Below are positions 1-5,559 of a stretch of 5,572 nt of DNA, one piece after another. The notes beneath the pieces were generated by a model that saw only the letters and a list, made by a program, of their open reading frames with translations, did not search any database and was not told the origin of the DNA. How positions within the stretch are numbered: position 1 is the stretch's first letter; the number at the start of each line of letters is the position of its first letter. The translations under genes were made by a program, and so were the position numbers. The DNA is from Thermoproteota archaeon (GTDB taxonomy: Archaea > Thermoproteota > Thermoprotei_A > Sulfolobales > Desulfurococcaceae): positions 1 through 5,572 of the forward strand of contig JAADCY010000099.1 of assembly GCA_013154205.1 (NCBI GenBank). The letters are read 5' to 3'.

Positions 1-1
1 C

Positions 2-325
2 TCAGGCATTTCCACCACCCAGCACGGCGAACTGGGCGTGTTTCACACCGTTGATCACTATTACGGCGTCAGGATGTATGAATCCATGCTGAATAGCTGC
101 TTCGACTATATTATTGCCTATCAGATTAGCAATCGTTGCTTCAGACAATATCCTTAGAGCCTTTTCCAAAGTAACGAGCTCGCCTTTATAGAATGCCGGG
201 TCGACATAGAAGTTTATATTGTTATCTTTCAGAGTAGTGCCGAGTATCTCGGCATCGCAGATTGCTATTACTACTTCTCCCTCACTACTGTATTTTTTAA
301 CGTACACCATAGGATGATCGCTCAT
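2..325 (-). CDS. DUF424 family protein (function unknown, archaeal)
   Basis: Complete 107-residue protein with an ATG start (323-325) and a TGA stop. It shows the layout I recall for archaeal DUF424 proteins: an N-terminal beta-rich part (VYVKKYSSEGEVVIAICD, residues 7-24), a helical middle (LVTLEKALRILSEA, 50-63), then the typical NLIGNNIVEAAIQHGFI stretch (67-83) and the ending INGVKHAQFAVL (91-102). There is no signal peptide or membrane segment, so it should be cytosolic. Met6 is a possible alternative start just before the conserved region. The gene lies 82 bp downstream of aIF2 beta on the same strand and may be partly co-transcribed with it, which hints at a translation or RNA-related role, but this is inference from context and no catalytic residues can be named. 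The upstream sequence contains a direct repeat GGTAGTA-GGTAGTA immediately before the ATG and no good ribosome binding site, so a nearly leaderless message is plausible. Confidence 0.85.
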   Translation of the reverse strand: MSDHPMVYVKKYSSEGEVVIAICDAEILGTTLKDNNINFYVDPAFYKGELVTLEKALRILSEATIANLIGNNIVEAAIQHGFIHPDAVIVINGVKHAQFAVLGGGNA

Positions 326-353
326 TACTACCTACTACCCCTAAGGGTTTTTG

Positions 354-361
354 TTTTAAAA
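354..361 (-). promoter_or_regulatory. TATA-like element for the DUF424 gene
   Basis: TTTTAAAA is centred about 32 bases upstream of the ATG at 325. With the usual archaeal TATA-to-start distance of about 25 bases, transcription would begin near 332 and give a leader of only about 7 bases, which fits the lack of a ribosome binding site. A small palindrome (CCCT-A-AGGG, 339-347) lies between the TATA-like element and the gene and could be an operator, though it is short enough to be chance. The TATA call is by eye. Confidence 0.45.
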
Positions 362-407
362 TAGAGAATAAGCGTTTCGATATTTACCGATGAACTCGCT
401 AAAAGGA

Positions 408-869
408 TTAGAATGCTTGGAGAGACGTCTCCGCGCCACACGCTAGACACTTTAGTATGAATACTTTACCGGATCTTCTAAGCTCTGTAAATCTACTGCC
501 ACAGGTTGGGCATAGCACGTATTTCTTCACGAATATCTCTATTAGCTTGTTTATAACATGTGCTCCGAATCTTCCTTGTAGGACAAGCTGCTGTGATTCG
601 TCCATGTATGCAGGTACAGCCAGCTCTTTAGCGAAGTACCGCTGCAGTATTTTCGGGTCTCGGTTGAGATAATCAGCTATCCAGCGGAAATTACGTATTA
701 CAGTCTTGCCTCCTACAATAATTATCTCTGCCTTAGGGATCTGGAAGGCTTCCTGAGACCTGGCTTTTGCCGGCAGCTTCGAATACGCTCTCTCTAATAG
801 CTCGTCATATGTGTAATCACTTACTCTCTTAACCACAACGACCACCTTATTAATGGTATTGGAACACAT
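408..869 (-). CDS. eif2b: Translation initiation factor aIF2 subunit beta
   Basis: Beta subunit of the archaeal aIF2 heterotrimer, which carries initiator Met-tRNA to the small ribosomal subunit. The 153-residue reading frame shows the full family order: an N-terminal YDELLERAYSKLP helix (21-33) of the kind that contacts the gamma subunit, the central alpha/beta domain with NFRWIADYLNRDPKILQRYF (60-79) and the LVLQGRF motif (95-101), and a C-terminal zinc ribbon with Cys120-x2-Cys123 and Cys141-x2-Cys144 followed by the usual GAET ending. Homologues are typically around 140 residues, so this frame is slightly long at the N-terminus. The ATG at 869 gives the longest form, but in-frame GTG codons at 845 (residue 9) and 836 (residue 12) fit the TATA position better and would give 145 or 142 residues. 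It is transcribed divergently from the methylthiotransferase gene, with DUF424 following downstream. Function is certain; only the start is open. Confidence 0.95.
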   Translation of the reverse strand: MCSNTINKVVVVVKRVSDYTYDELLERAYSKLPAKARSQEAFQIPKAEIIIVGGKTVIRNFRWIADYLNRDPKILQRYFAKELAVPAYMDESQQLVLQGRFGAHVINKLIEIFVKKYVLCPTCGSRFTELRRSGKVFILKCLACGAETSLQAF

Positions 870-874
870 CTATT

Positions 875-886
875 TATTTACTTATA
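875..886 (-). promoter_or_regulatory. TATA-like element for the aIF2 beta gene
   Basis: The minus strand reads TATAAGTAAATA here. TATAAG is centred only about 14 bases before the ATG at 869, so by the normal archaeal spacing transcription would start around 850-857, inside the longest reading frame. That favours the GTG at 845 as the true start. No alternative TATA-like sequence sits at the right distance for a leaderless ATG at 869, because the sequence near 890-900 is CCCCACGTG. Confidence 0.45.
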
Positions 887-934
887 GGTTACACGTGGGG
901 ACTATTATTGCTGAAGAATCGTTGATAGATACGT

Positions 935-940
935 TATAAA
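935..940 (+). promoter_or_regulatory. TATA box for the methylthiotransferase gene
   Basis: TATAAA, within TTATAAAG, is centred about 38 bases before the GTG start at 976. This predicts transcription from about 963 and a leader of roughly 13 bases. Together with the opposing TATA-like element at 875-886 it makes the 106-bp region 870-975 a compact divergent promoter. No clear repeat or operator is visible between the two elements. Confidence 0.5.
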
Positions 941-975
941 GGGAGTTATTAATCCCTTGAAAACAGGGATGGTGT

Positions 976-2262
976 GTGAAGGTATACATAGAGACGTATG
1001 GGTGTGCTCTGAACAGGGCTGATGAATCGATCATGAGAACCGTGCTTATCAGTAGAGGACACCAGATAGTGTCTTCGCCTAGTGATGCTGACGTAGTGGT
1101 GTTGAACACATGCACTGTTAGACTGGATACTGAGCTGAGAATGGCTAAGAGGATACAGCAACTGAGGAACATTTGTGTGTCTCAAGGCAAGAAACTCGTT
1201 GTAGCAGGATGTATGGCTCAGGCACAGCCTTATAAGGTATCAAAACTAGCGCCTGAGGCCAGCCTTGTATCCCCCCAGAATAGTAGCAAGATATACTTAG
1301 CTGTTGAGAGCAGTGAAAAAATTATTCTTCTAGACGGGGAACGCGATAGGAGCTGCACGGGTTTATGGGTAGATAAGGGTATAGCGTATATTCCATTACA
1401 GGACGGGTGCACTGGTAACTGTAGTTTCTGTATCGTTAAGAATGCGCGGAGAAGACTAATCAGTTATCCTGTTAAAAAAATAGTTGAGACTGTTAAGAAA
1501 GCGGTGAGTGAGGGAGCTGTAGAGGTAGAACTCACTGGCCAGGACACTGCATCATACGGTCTAGACCTATATGGGCGTCAAATTCTTCCCGAACTCCTTG
1601 CAGAAATCGATGAACTACCTGGTAATTTCATGGCTAGGATAGGTATGATGAACCCTGATACATTGCTGAACATACTGGATCAAATGATAGAAGTACTACG
1701 GCTGAGTAGGAGAATCTATCATTTTCTCCATCTCCCGCTTCAAAGCGGTAGTAATAAAGTGTTGAAGATTATGAGGAGGAGATACACGGTAGAACAATAT
1801 ATTGAGATAGTGAAGGAGCTTAGAAGAAAGATACCGGGGATCAGTATTGCGACTGATATCATTGTAGGACATCCAGGAGAGGATGAGGATGACTTCATAC
1901 AGACTATTGATGTTATAAAGATGCTGGAATTCGAAAGAGTACATATGGCAGTGTATAGTATAAGGCCCAATACTGCCTCGGCAAAACTACCGCAGCTACC
2001 GACAAAAATTAAGAAGCAGAGAATGCTTAAGCTTCTCGAAGTCGTGGAGGACGTTGGGTACAAGGTTCATGCACGGTACATCGATACCTCTTTGAACGTA
2101 TTCATAACTGAGAAAAACAATAAATGGATCGGAAGAACTAGAAATTATATCCCAGTAATAATTATGGGCAATGATAACTCACTAGGTTATGGTAGAAGGG
2201 TACACGTTCTAGTCAGAGAAGCAACCTTTTATGATTTAAGAGGAGTACCTTTAGATCGATAA
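976..2262 (+). CDS. tRNA t6A37 methylthiotransferase, archaeal MiaB-like (CDKAL1/e-MtaB type)
   Basis: Radical SAM enzyme that adds a methylthio group to C2 of N6-threonylcarbamoyladenosine at tRNA position 37, giving ms2t6A. At 428 residues it has the complete family architecture. The N-terminal UPF0004 domain begins ETYGCALNRAD and supplies the auxiliary cluster cysteines Cys10, Cys46 (NTCTVR) and Cys79 (AGCMAQ). The radical SAM core has Cys145-x3-Cys149-x2-Cys152 (CTGNCSFC), then ELTGQDTASYG (185-195), HLPLQSGSN (252-260) and TDIIVGHPGEDEDDF (293-307). The C-terminal part (about 365-425) is a TRAM-like RNA-binding domain. Short length and sequence style match the archaeal/eukaryotic t6A branch better than bacterial MiaB (i6A) or RimO (ribosomal protein S12). 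The start is GTG at 976, chosen because it opens directly on the family N-terminus KVYIETYGC; the ATG at 969 is out of frame. It is monocistronic, divergent from aIF2 beta and convergent with the K+ cluster. The tRNA substrate class is inferred from family knowledge. Confidence 0.94.
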   Translation: MKVYIETYGCALNRADESIMRTVLISRGHQIVSSPSDADVVVLNTCTVRLDTELRMAKRIQQLRNICVSQGKKLVVAGCMAQAQPYKVSKLAPEASLVSPQNSSKIYLAVESSEKIILLDGERDRSCTGLWVDKGIAYIPLQDGCTGNCSFCIVKNARRRLISYPVKKIVETVKKAVSEGAVEVELTGQDTASYGLDLYGRQILPELLAEIDELPGNFMARIGMMNPDTLLNILDQMIEVLRLSRRIYHFLHLPLQSGSNKVLKIMRRRYTVEQYIEIVKELRRKIPGISIATDIIVGHPGEDEDDFIQTIDVIKMLEFERVHMAVYSIRPNTASAKLPQLPTKIKKQRMLKLLEVVEDVGYKVHARYIDTSLNVFITEKNNKWIGRTRNYIPVIIMGNDNSLGYGRRVHVLVREATFYDLRGVPLDR

Positions 2263-2264
2263 GA

Positions 2265-3065
2265 CTAAACTGTTGATTCGATAAATTCTATCTCAGGGTT
2301 ATACTTTATCAACGACTTGTTAATTTCATTGGCCAGCCTTACTAGATCCGATAGTCTAATCGGTGTCGATACAGGATAAGCACGTATTCTAGCCACAACT
2401 TCTCCGACACCTATTTTCTCTATCATTATTTTCTTCGAATCTATCCTGAATATACCTAGATCTATTTCTTCAATGCTTTTGATAAGATCATCGACTACTT
2501 TTAACGGGTCTATCTCGCCCGTATTTAATTTAATACGGAGCTGTACGGAGGGGACATATTCTTTTATGATCGCGTTTACGAGAAGACTATTAGCGATGTA
2601 TATACGTTTTCCATAGATATCCTCGAGAGTAGATACCATTGGCTCTACATCGATTATTCTGCCGTAAACAGGTGAGGCGTGACCGGGTAAGCGGATTTCG
2701 TAGCTTTTACCCTTTATGTGTCTGAGTAGCTGCAAGTTGATATAAGCAACGAATTCCCTTATCTCGTAGAAGAACAGTATGAAGCTTGACACTATAAAGA
2801 TCGAAACAGCTATAACGACTATATCGGGTGGTACGAAGACGTTTAGGATTGTAACAAGTATTATGAATATCACTATTACATCTATGAACCTACTGATAGT
2901 ATTCTTTGTTGATGCTGAAACGATGCCTCTATTCATTAATGACGTGAGAAACCTTACAAGCAATATTCTCATAAGAACTAGAATGATCACTACAAGTATG
3001 ACTGACTGGAATTTAAATAGTAGTTGCTCAGGTGATGGAAAAGTAAATGTCCAGTTAAAATACAC
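2265..3065 (-). CDS. MscS-like small mechanosensitive channel family membrane protein
   Basis: Protein of 266 residues with GTG start and TAG stop. Three hydrophobic segments lie at about 15-40, 58-80 and 81-103, followed by an MscS-type beta domain (about 118-172) with GRIIDVEPMVSTLEDIYGKR and YIANSLLVNAIIKEY, which match the family pattern of a diverging-path loop and an 'IPNS...N' strand. The last part (about 173-266) is a soluble alpha/beta domain like the MscS cytoplasmic cage. Known MscS proteins open under membrane tension and release ions and osmolytes. The gene is the last of the trkH-trkA cluster, 6 bases after trkA, so a role in turgor or K+ balance is likely. The oddity is that no glycine occurs from residue 49 to 118, which covers the segment expected to line the pore; canonical MscS pore helices are Gly/Ala rich. 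It may be a divergent channel or a non-conducting relative. Family assignment is from motif and topology only. Confidence 0.78.
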   Translation of the reverse strand: MYFNWTFTFPSPEQLLFKFQSVILVVIILVLMRILLVRFLTSLMNRGIVSASTKNTISRFIDVIVIFIILVTILNVFVPPDIVVIAVSIFIVSSFILFFYEIREFVAYINLQLLRHIKGKSYEIRLPGHASPVYGRIIDVEPMVSTLEDIYGKRIYIANSLLVNAIIKEYVPSVQLRIKLNTGEIDPLKVVDDLIKSIEEIDLGIFRIDSKKIMIEKIGVGEVVARIRAYPVSTPIRLSDLVRLANEINKSLIKYNPEIEFIESTV

Positions 3066-3071
3066 CTGTAT

Positions 3072-3077
3072 TCACCC
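3072..3077 (-). promoter_or_regulatory. Ribosome binding site overlapping the trkA stop codon
   Basis: The minus strand reads GGGTGA, in which TGA is the trkA stop codon. GGTGA matches the complement of the archaeal 16S rRNA tail (ATCACC) and lies 6 bases before the GTG start of the MscS-like gene at 3065. This fixes the GTG as the start and suggests that translation of the MscS-like gene is coupled to trkA termination. Confidence 0.75.
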
Positions 3078-3716
3078 TTTGAAGTATCTTTCTACATCCT
3101 CTACTCTCGATAATACTATTAATTGGTATCCGGGCCGGAGAACATCGTCTTCTATCGGTGGACGAAGTGTTTTTCCATCAAATAATAATAGTATTTTAAC
3201 GTCTTCGGGTAACTTTAGGTTTCTAAGTTCTGTCCCTATAACAGGATCTGTTTCGGCCAGTGAAATCTGGTATATTTTGTAATTACCTATTATACTTATT
3301 AATCGAGGCGATGATATCGAGTCGAGGTAGCTGTTGAGTATAGATGCTATGAGGCTTGCCTGAGATATAGGTACGCCTAGCCCGAGTTCCTGGAGAAGGT
3401 TCGCGATCCTATGGTCTGTTACCTTGGCAAGTCTATAAGGTACATTGTATAGCTTAGCTATTGCGAGAACGAACAAATTTATCTCGTTTCTACCTGTAAG
3501 CGCTATAACCATGTCGATTTCATCCATTTGTATATCGCTTGCATAGAGAGTTACATCTGTCGCGTCTTTCCCGATAACGAATATATCGTATTTGCTGGAG
3601 AGCTCGGCTCTTCTCTGAGGATCCTTCTCGACAACATATACTTGATGCTTCTTTAGGTCGAGGAGACTTAGTAGTTCCTCCGCTACTCCTCCGCCGCCAA
3701 CGATAAGTATTCTCAA
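3072..3716 (-). CDS. trkA: TrkA-type RCK protein, regulatory subunit of K+ uptake
   Basis: Cytoplasmic nucleotide-binding subunit that gates the TrkH pore. At 214 residues it is a single RCK unit as in KtrA, not the double-length E. coli TrkA. Residues 1-125 form the TrkA-N Rossmann domain, with ILIVGGGGVAEELL at 3-16 and an acidic Glu30 after the second strand (VVEKD), which favours NAD(H) over NADP(H). Then come FVIGKDATD (46-54), VIALTGRNEINL (70-81) and the LAKVTDHR segment (96-103). Residues 138-214 form a TrkA-C domain (KIYQISLAETDPVIGTELRN; GYQLIVLSR). The third glycine of the GxGxxG loop appears as Ala12, a common tolerated change. The start is TTG at 3716, directly at the first strand; a nearby ATG (3724) meets a stop after three codons. 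It lies 34 bases after trkH and 6 before the MscS-like gene, clearly in one cluster. Confidence 0.93.
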   Translation of the reverse strand: MRILIVGGGGVAEELLSLLDLKKHQVYVVEKDPQRRAELSSKYDIFVIGKDATDVTLYASDIQMDEIDMVIALTGRNEINLFVLAIAKLYNVPYRLAKVTDHRIANLLQELGLGVPISQASLIASILNSYLDSISSPRLISIIGNYKIYQISLAETDPVIGTELRNLKLPEDVKILLLFDGKTLRPPIEDDVLRPGYQLIVLSRVEDVERYFKG

Positions 3717-3722
3717 GGAAAC

Positions 3723-3730
3723 ATCACTCC
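3723..3730 (-). promoter_or_regulatory. Ribosome binding site deciding the trkA TTG start
   Basis: The minus strand reads GGAGTGAT, close to the ideal archaeal GGAGGTGAT, and its GTGAT half pairs with the rRNA tail. It ends 6 bases before the TTG at 3716, supporting that rare start codon. Confidence 0.65.
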
Positions 3731-3750
3731 GTGCTAGGATCAGCCTCTCT

Positions 3751-5187
3751 TTACCTTAGTATTTTAATAACCTTGCGCCCAGATATAAGTCCTACTAGTA
3801 AGAATACTTGCGTATATTCTACTCTGCCGATAAGCATTAGGATCATTATTACAATTCGCACTAGTAGTGGCGCATTAGGTGCGACGACACCAGCGCTTAA
3901 GCCTACACATCCCGCTGCTGATGTTGCTTCGAATAACGCGTTTATGAAACTATATCCTTCAGCAGTGATCAGTAGTGCACCGATAAATATAGCTGTCATA
4001 TGGACTATTGTGAATAATAATGCTTGGCTTATCTCCTGTTCAGAGATAGCATTTCCGTCTATCTTTATTGTTTTCTTGATCTTATCACCGACAATAGTGT
4101 TTATTGAGGAGTACTTAAACGCTTTAACGAGAACTAGGAGTCTGAAGCTCTTTATGCCGCCAGCGGTTGAGAAAATCATTCCTCCTACAAACATCGATAG
4201 TATTAGTATTAACTTGGTTGTAGTAGATAGCCCCGCTATCGTTCCTATGTTAAAACCCGTAGTAGTCATCGCTGAGACTAGATTGAATGATCCTGCTATA
4301 AGAGAGTATGTCAATGGCTTATGGTCCACGAGCACATAACTAAGATCTGTTGCCGCTACAAGTATTAGCATTGAGTAGACATAGGTTCTGAATTCTTCGC
4401 TTCTCCACACACTTCGTAGTTCTCCTCTCAGCATTTTATCCAGGAGAACAAAATTCATACCGCCCAGAAACATTAGGGCCATGACAGGTATATAGGTTAG
4501 TGGTGCTCTCTTGAATATGACCTGGTAGCCTTGATCATAGGTAGACATTCCTCCTGTGGCAACAGTTGTTAATACATGGTTAAATGCCTCATAGAAATTC
4601 ATGCCTGTATATACATACGCTATTATTCCGCCGATTGTTAGGATCAGGTATATCCTTATGAGTCTTTGTGCAGTACGGTAAAATGTTGCCTCGATCTTTA
4701 AGGGTCTCTCAACACCATAAGCGGCCGCGCCTACTCTGTAGAAATAAGGGAATAAGACCATCGCAAAAACAACTACGCCGAGCTCACCGCTCCACTGCAT
4801 TATGCTACGCCATGTGACTATAGAGGGCTTCATATGGTCTAGTCCGGTAAGAACAGTAAAGCCTGTACCAGTAAATCCCGATATGGACTCGAACCAAGCA
4901 TTGATAAAACTGATCTTGAGACATATCATTAAGGGTATCGCTGCCTCAAGCGATATCAATGGCCAAGCGATGGACGTTGCTATCAAGCCCTCGAGTAGCG
5001 AAAGAGGTTTTGCCTCGATCTTCTGGAGAAGATAACCTATCAGAATTAGAACCATAGAGGCTATGAAGAAAGGCCATGTAATAGGCTTTAACGTTATCAT
5101 ATCAATTATCGGTACGCTCAACATTAATAATCCAAGCACTATTTCAAGGGCGCCAATAATCTTCAGTATACTGCTCCAGTTAATCAA
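3751..5187 (-). CDS. trkH: TrkH/KtrB-type potassium transporter, pore subunit
   Basis: Integral membrane K+ uptake protein built of four M1-pore-M2 repeats, normally a dimer sitting on a ring of TrkA. The 478-residue length is typical of TrkH. The four filter loops are visible: SGFTGTGF (103-110, Gly109), TVATGGMST (208-216, Gly213), AMTTTGFN (306-313, Gly311) and AAGCVGLSAG (424-433, Gly429). Also present are the STAGGIKSFR motif after the gating loop of repeat 3 (340-349) and the GRVE motif of repeat 4 (454-457). The first hydrophobic segment starts near residue 8, so the N-terminus is complete. The start is TTG: no in-frame ATG or GTG exists back to an upstream stop at 5218-5220, and a GGTG site lies 8 bases before the TTG. 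Odd points are Cys427 where Thr is usual and bulky Met337-Ile338-Phe339 in the gating loop. It is first in the trkH-trkA-mscS-like cluster. The coupling ion (H+ or Na+) cannot be told from the sequence. Confidence 0.95.
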   Translation of the reverse strand: MINWSSILKIIGALEIVLGLLMLSVPIIDMITLKPITWPFFIASMVLILIGYLLQKIEAKPLSLLEGLIATSIAWPLISLEAAIPLMICLKISFINAWFESISGFTGTGFTVLTGLDHMKPSIVTWRSIMQWSGELGVVVFAMVLFPYFYRVGAAAYGVERPLKIEATFYRTAQRLIRIYLILTIGGIIAYVYTGMNFYEAFNHVLTTVATGGMSTYDQGYQVIFKRAPLTYIPVMALMFLGGMNFVLLDKMLRGELRSVWRSEEFRTYVYSMLILVAATDLSYVLVDHKPLTYSLIAGSFNLVSAMTTTGFNIGTIAGLSTTTKLILILSMFVGGMIFSTAGGIKSFRLLVLVKAFKYSSINTIVGDKIKKTIKIDGNAISEQEISQALLFTIVHMTAIFIGALLITAEGYSFINALFEATSAAGCVGLSAGVVAPNAPLLVRIVIMILMLIGRVEYTQVFLLVGLISGRKVIKILR

Positions 5188-5195
5188 CTTCGAAG

Positions 5196-5199
5196 CACC
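5196..5199 (-). promoter_or_regulatory. Candidate ribosome binding site for trkH
   Basis: GGTG on the minus strand ends 8 bases before the TTG start and is complementary to CACC in the archaeal 16S rRNA tail. It is short, but it is the only such match in the leader and supports the TTG start. Confidence 0.45.
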
Positions 5200-5458
5200 A
5201 TATAGTCGGAGGTCATCTCAGCCCTACGATGGATAGCCTATATACGATGATAAAATAAAGCCAGTTACTGAAATAAAACATTCTCCAGCCACATTATACA
5301 ATCCAACCCATATAGTTTTAGTAATTATTCCTTTACAAGCTTAACAATAGTAAATGCATACATAAAACAAAACACTGACCATAATCACGGGAACATTGCA
5401 TAGTATCAAAAAAGAATACTTAATACCCCCACAATATTCACGCAATTAGAAACATAGT

Positions 5459-5480
5459 AAAACAAAATAAGTAATGAAAA
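5459..5480 (-). terminator. T-rich termination tract after tRNA-Arg
   Basis: Just downstream of the tRNA 3' end, the minus strand carries three TTTT runs (5477-5480, 5464-5467, 5459-5462). Archaeal RNA polymerase terminates at such T-rich tracts without needing a hairpin, so this is a plausible end of the tRNA transcript. Confidence 0.5.
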
Positions 5481-5484
5481 GATG

Positions 5485-5559
5485 CGGGCCCGCGGGGATT
5501 CGAACCCCGGGTCTCCGGCTTAGAAGGCCGGCGCCCTATCCTGGCTAGGCTACGGGCCC
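5485..5559 (-). tRNA. tRNA-Arg (anticodon UCU)
   Basis: A 75-base cloverleaf with no intron. The acceptor stem GGGCCCG/CGGGCCC has seven G-C pairs with discriminator G. The D-arm is GCCT/GGGC with a 10-base loop containing the GG pair. The anticodon stem CCGGC/GCCGG closes the loop CTTCTAA, giving anticodon TCT (plus-strand positions 5522-5524), which reads AGA and AGG. The variable loop has 5 bases, and the T arm is CGGGG-TTCGAAT-CCCCG. In all, 20 of 21 stem pairs are G-C, as expected in a hyperthermophile. The 3' CCA is not encoded and must be added by the CCA-adding enzyme. U36 followed by A37 makes it an expected carrier of t6A, the substrate class of the methylthiotransferase in this window. 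Its promoter would lie mostly outside the window. Confidence 0.97.

Larger units (their letters stand above)
5188..5484 (-). promoter_or_regulatory. AT-rich leader and promoter region of the trkH cluster
   Basis: This stretch of about 300 bases between the tRNA gene and trkH is markedly more AT-rich than the genes. It contains two TATA-like elements for the minus strand: TTTATTTTA (5251-5259, predicted transcription start around 5228) and TATATA (5239-5244, predicted start around 5216). Either would give a leader of about 30-40 bases before the trkH TTG. No convincing gene or structured RNA is visible. Only very short reading frames occur; two of them, at 5213-5281 and 5184-5216, overlap head to tail and run into the trkH start. 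The far part (5282-5458) shows nothing I can assign. Confidence 0.4.

Noticed and set aside
1696..2063. Two overlapping minus-strand open frames inside the methylthiotransferase gene
   Set aside because: Both lie antisense to the conserved radical SAM core and have no protein-like motifs.
2779..3282. Open frame on the plus strand opposite the MscS-like gene and the end of trkA
   Set aside because: It spans the boundary of two well-supported genes on the other strand, shows no family motif, and lacks a ribosome binding site.
3731..4339. Long open frame on the plus strand opposite trkH
   Set aside because: It is antisense to a gene with four clear filter loops, has no recognisable domain, and its Ile/Ser/Thr-rich composition is what the complement of a membrane protein gene gives.
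5188..5220. Frameshifted or missing N-terminal part of TrkH
   Set aside because: The first transmembrane segment begins near residue 8 as in normal TrkH proteins, and the frame upstream of the TTG has no alternative ATG or GTG before a stop.
5244..5271. Possible C/D box guide RNA (ACGATGA followed by CTGA)
   Set aside because: The C box has a mismatch, the spacing is only that of half a guide RNA, and no C'/D' boxes or closing stem are visible.
5333..5401. A 22-codon minus-strand frame with three cysteines in the AT-rich intergenic region
   Set aside because: It is too short to judge, has no ribosome binding site or well-placed TATA element, and its cysteines are not in a metal-binding pattern.
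5485..5559. tRNA gene as an integration site for a mobile element
   Set aside because: I saw no partial copy of the tRNA 3' end elsewhere in the window and no integrase gene; the flank beyond 5572 is not visible.
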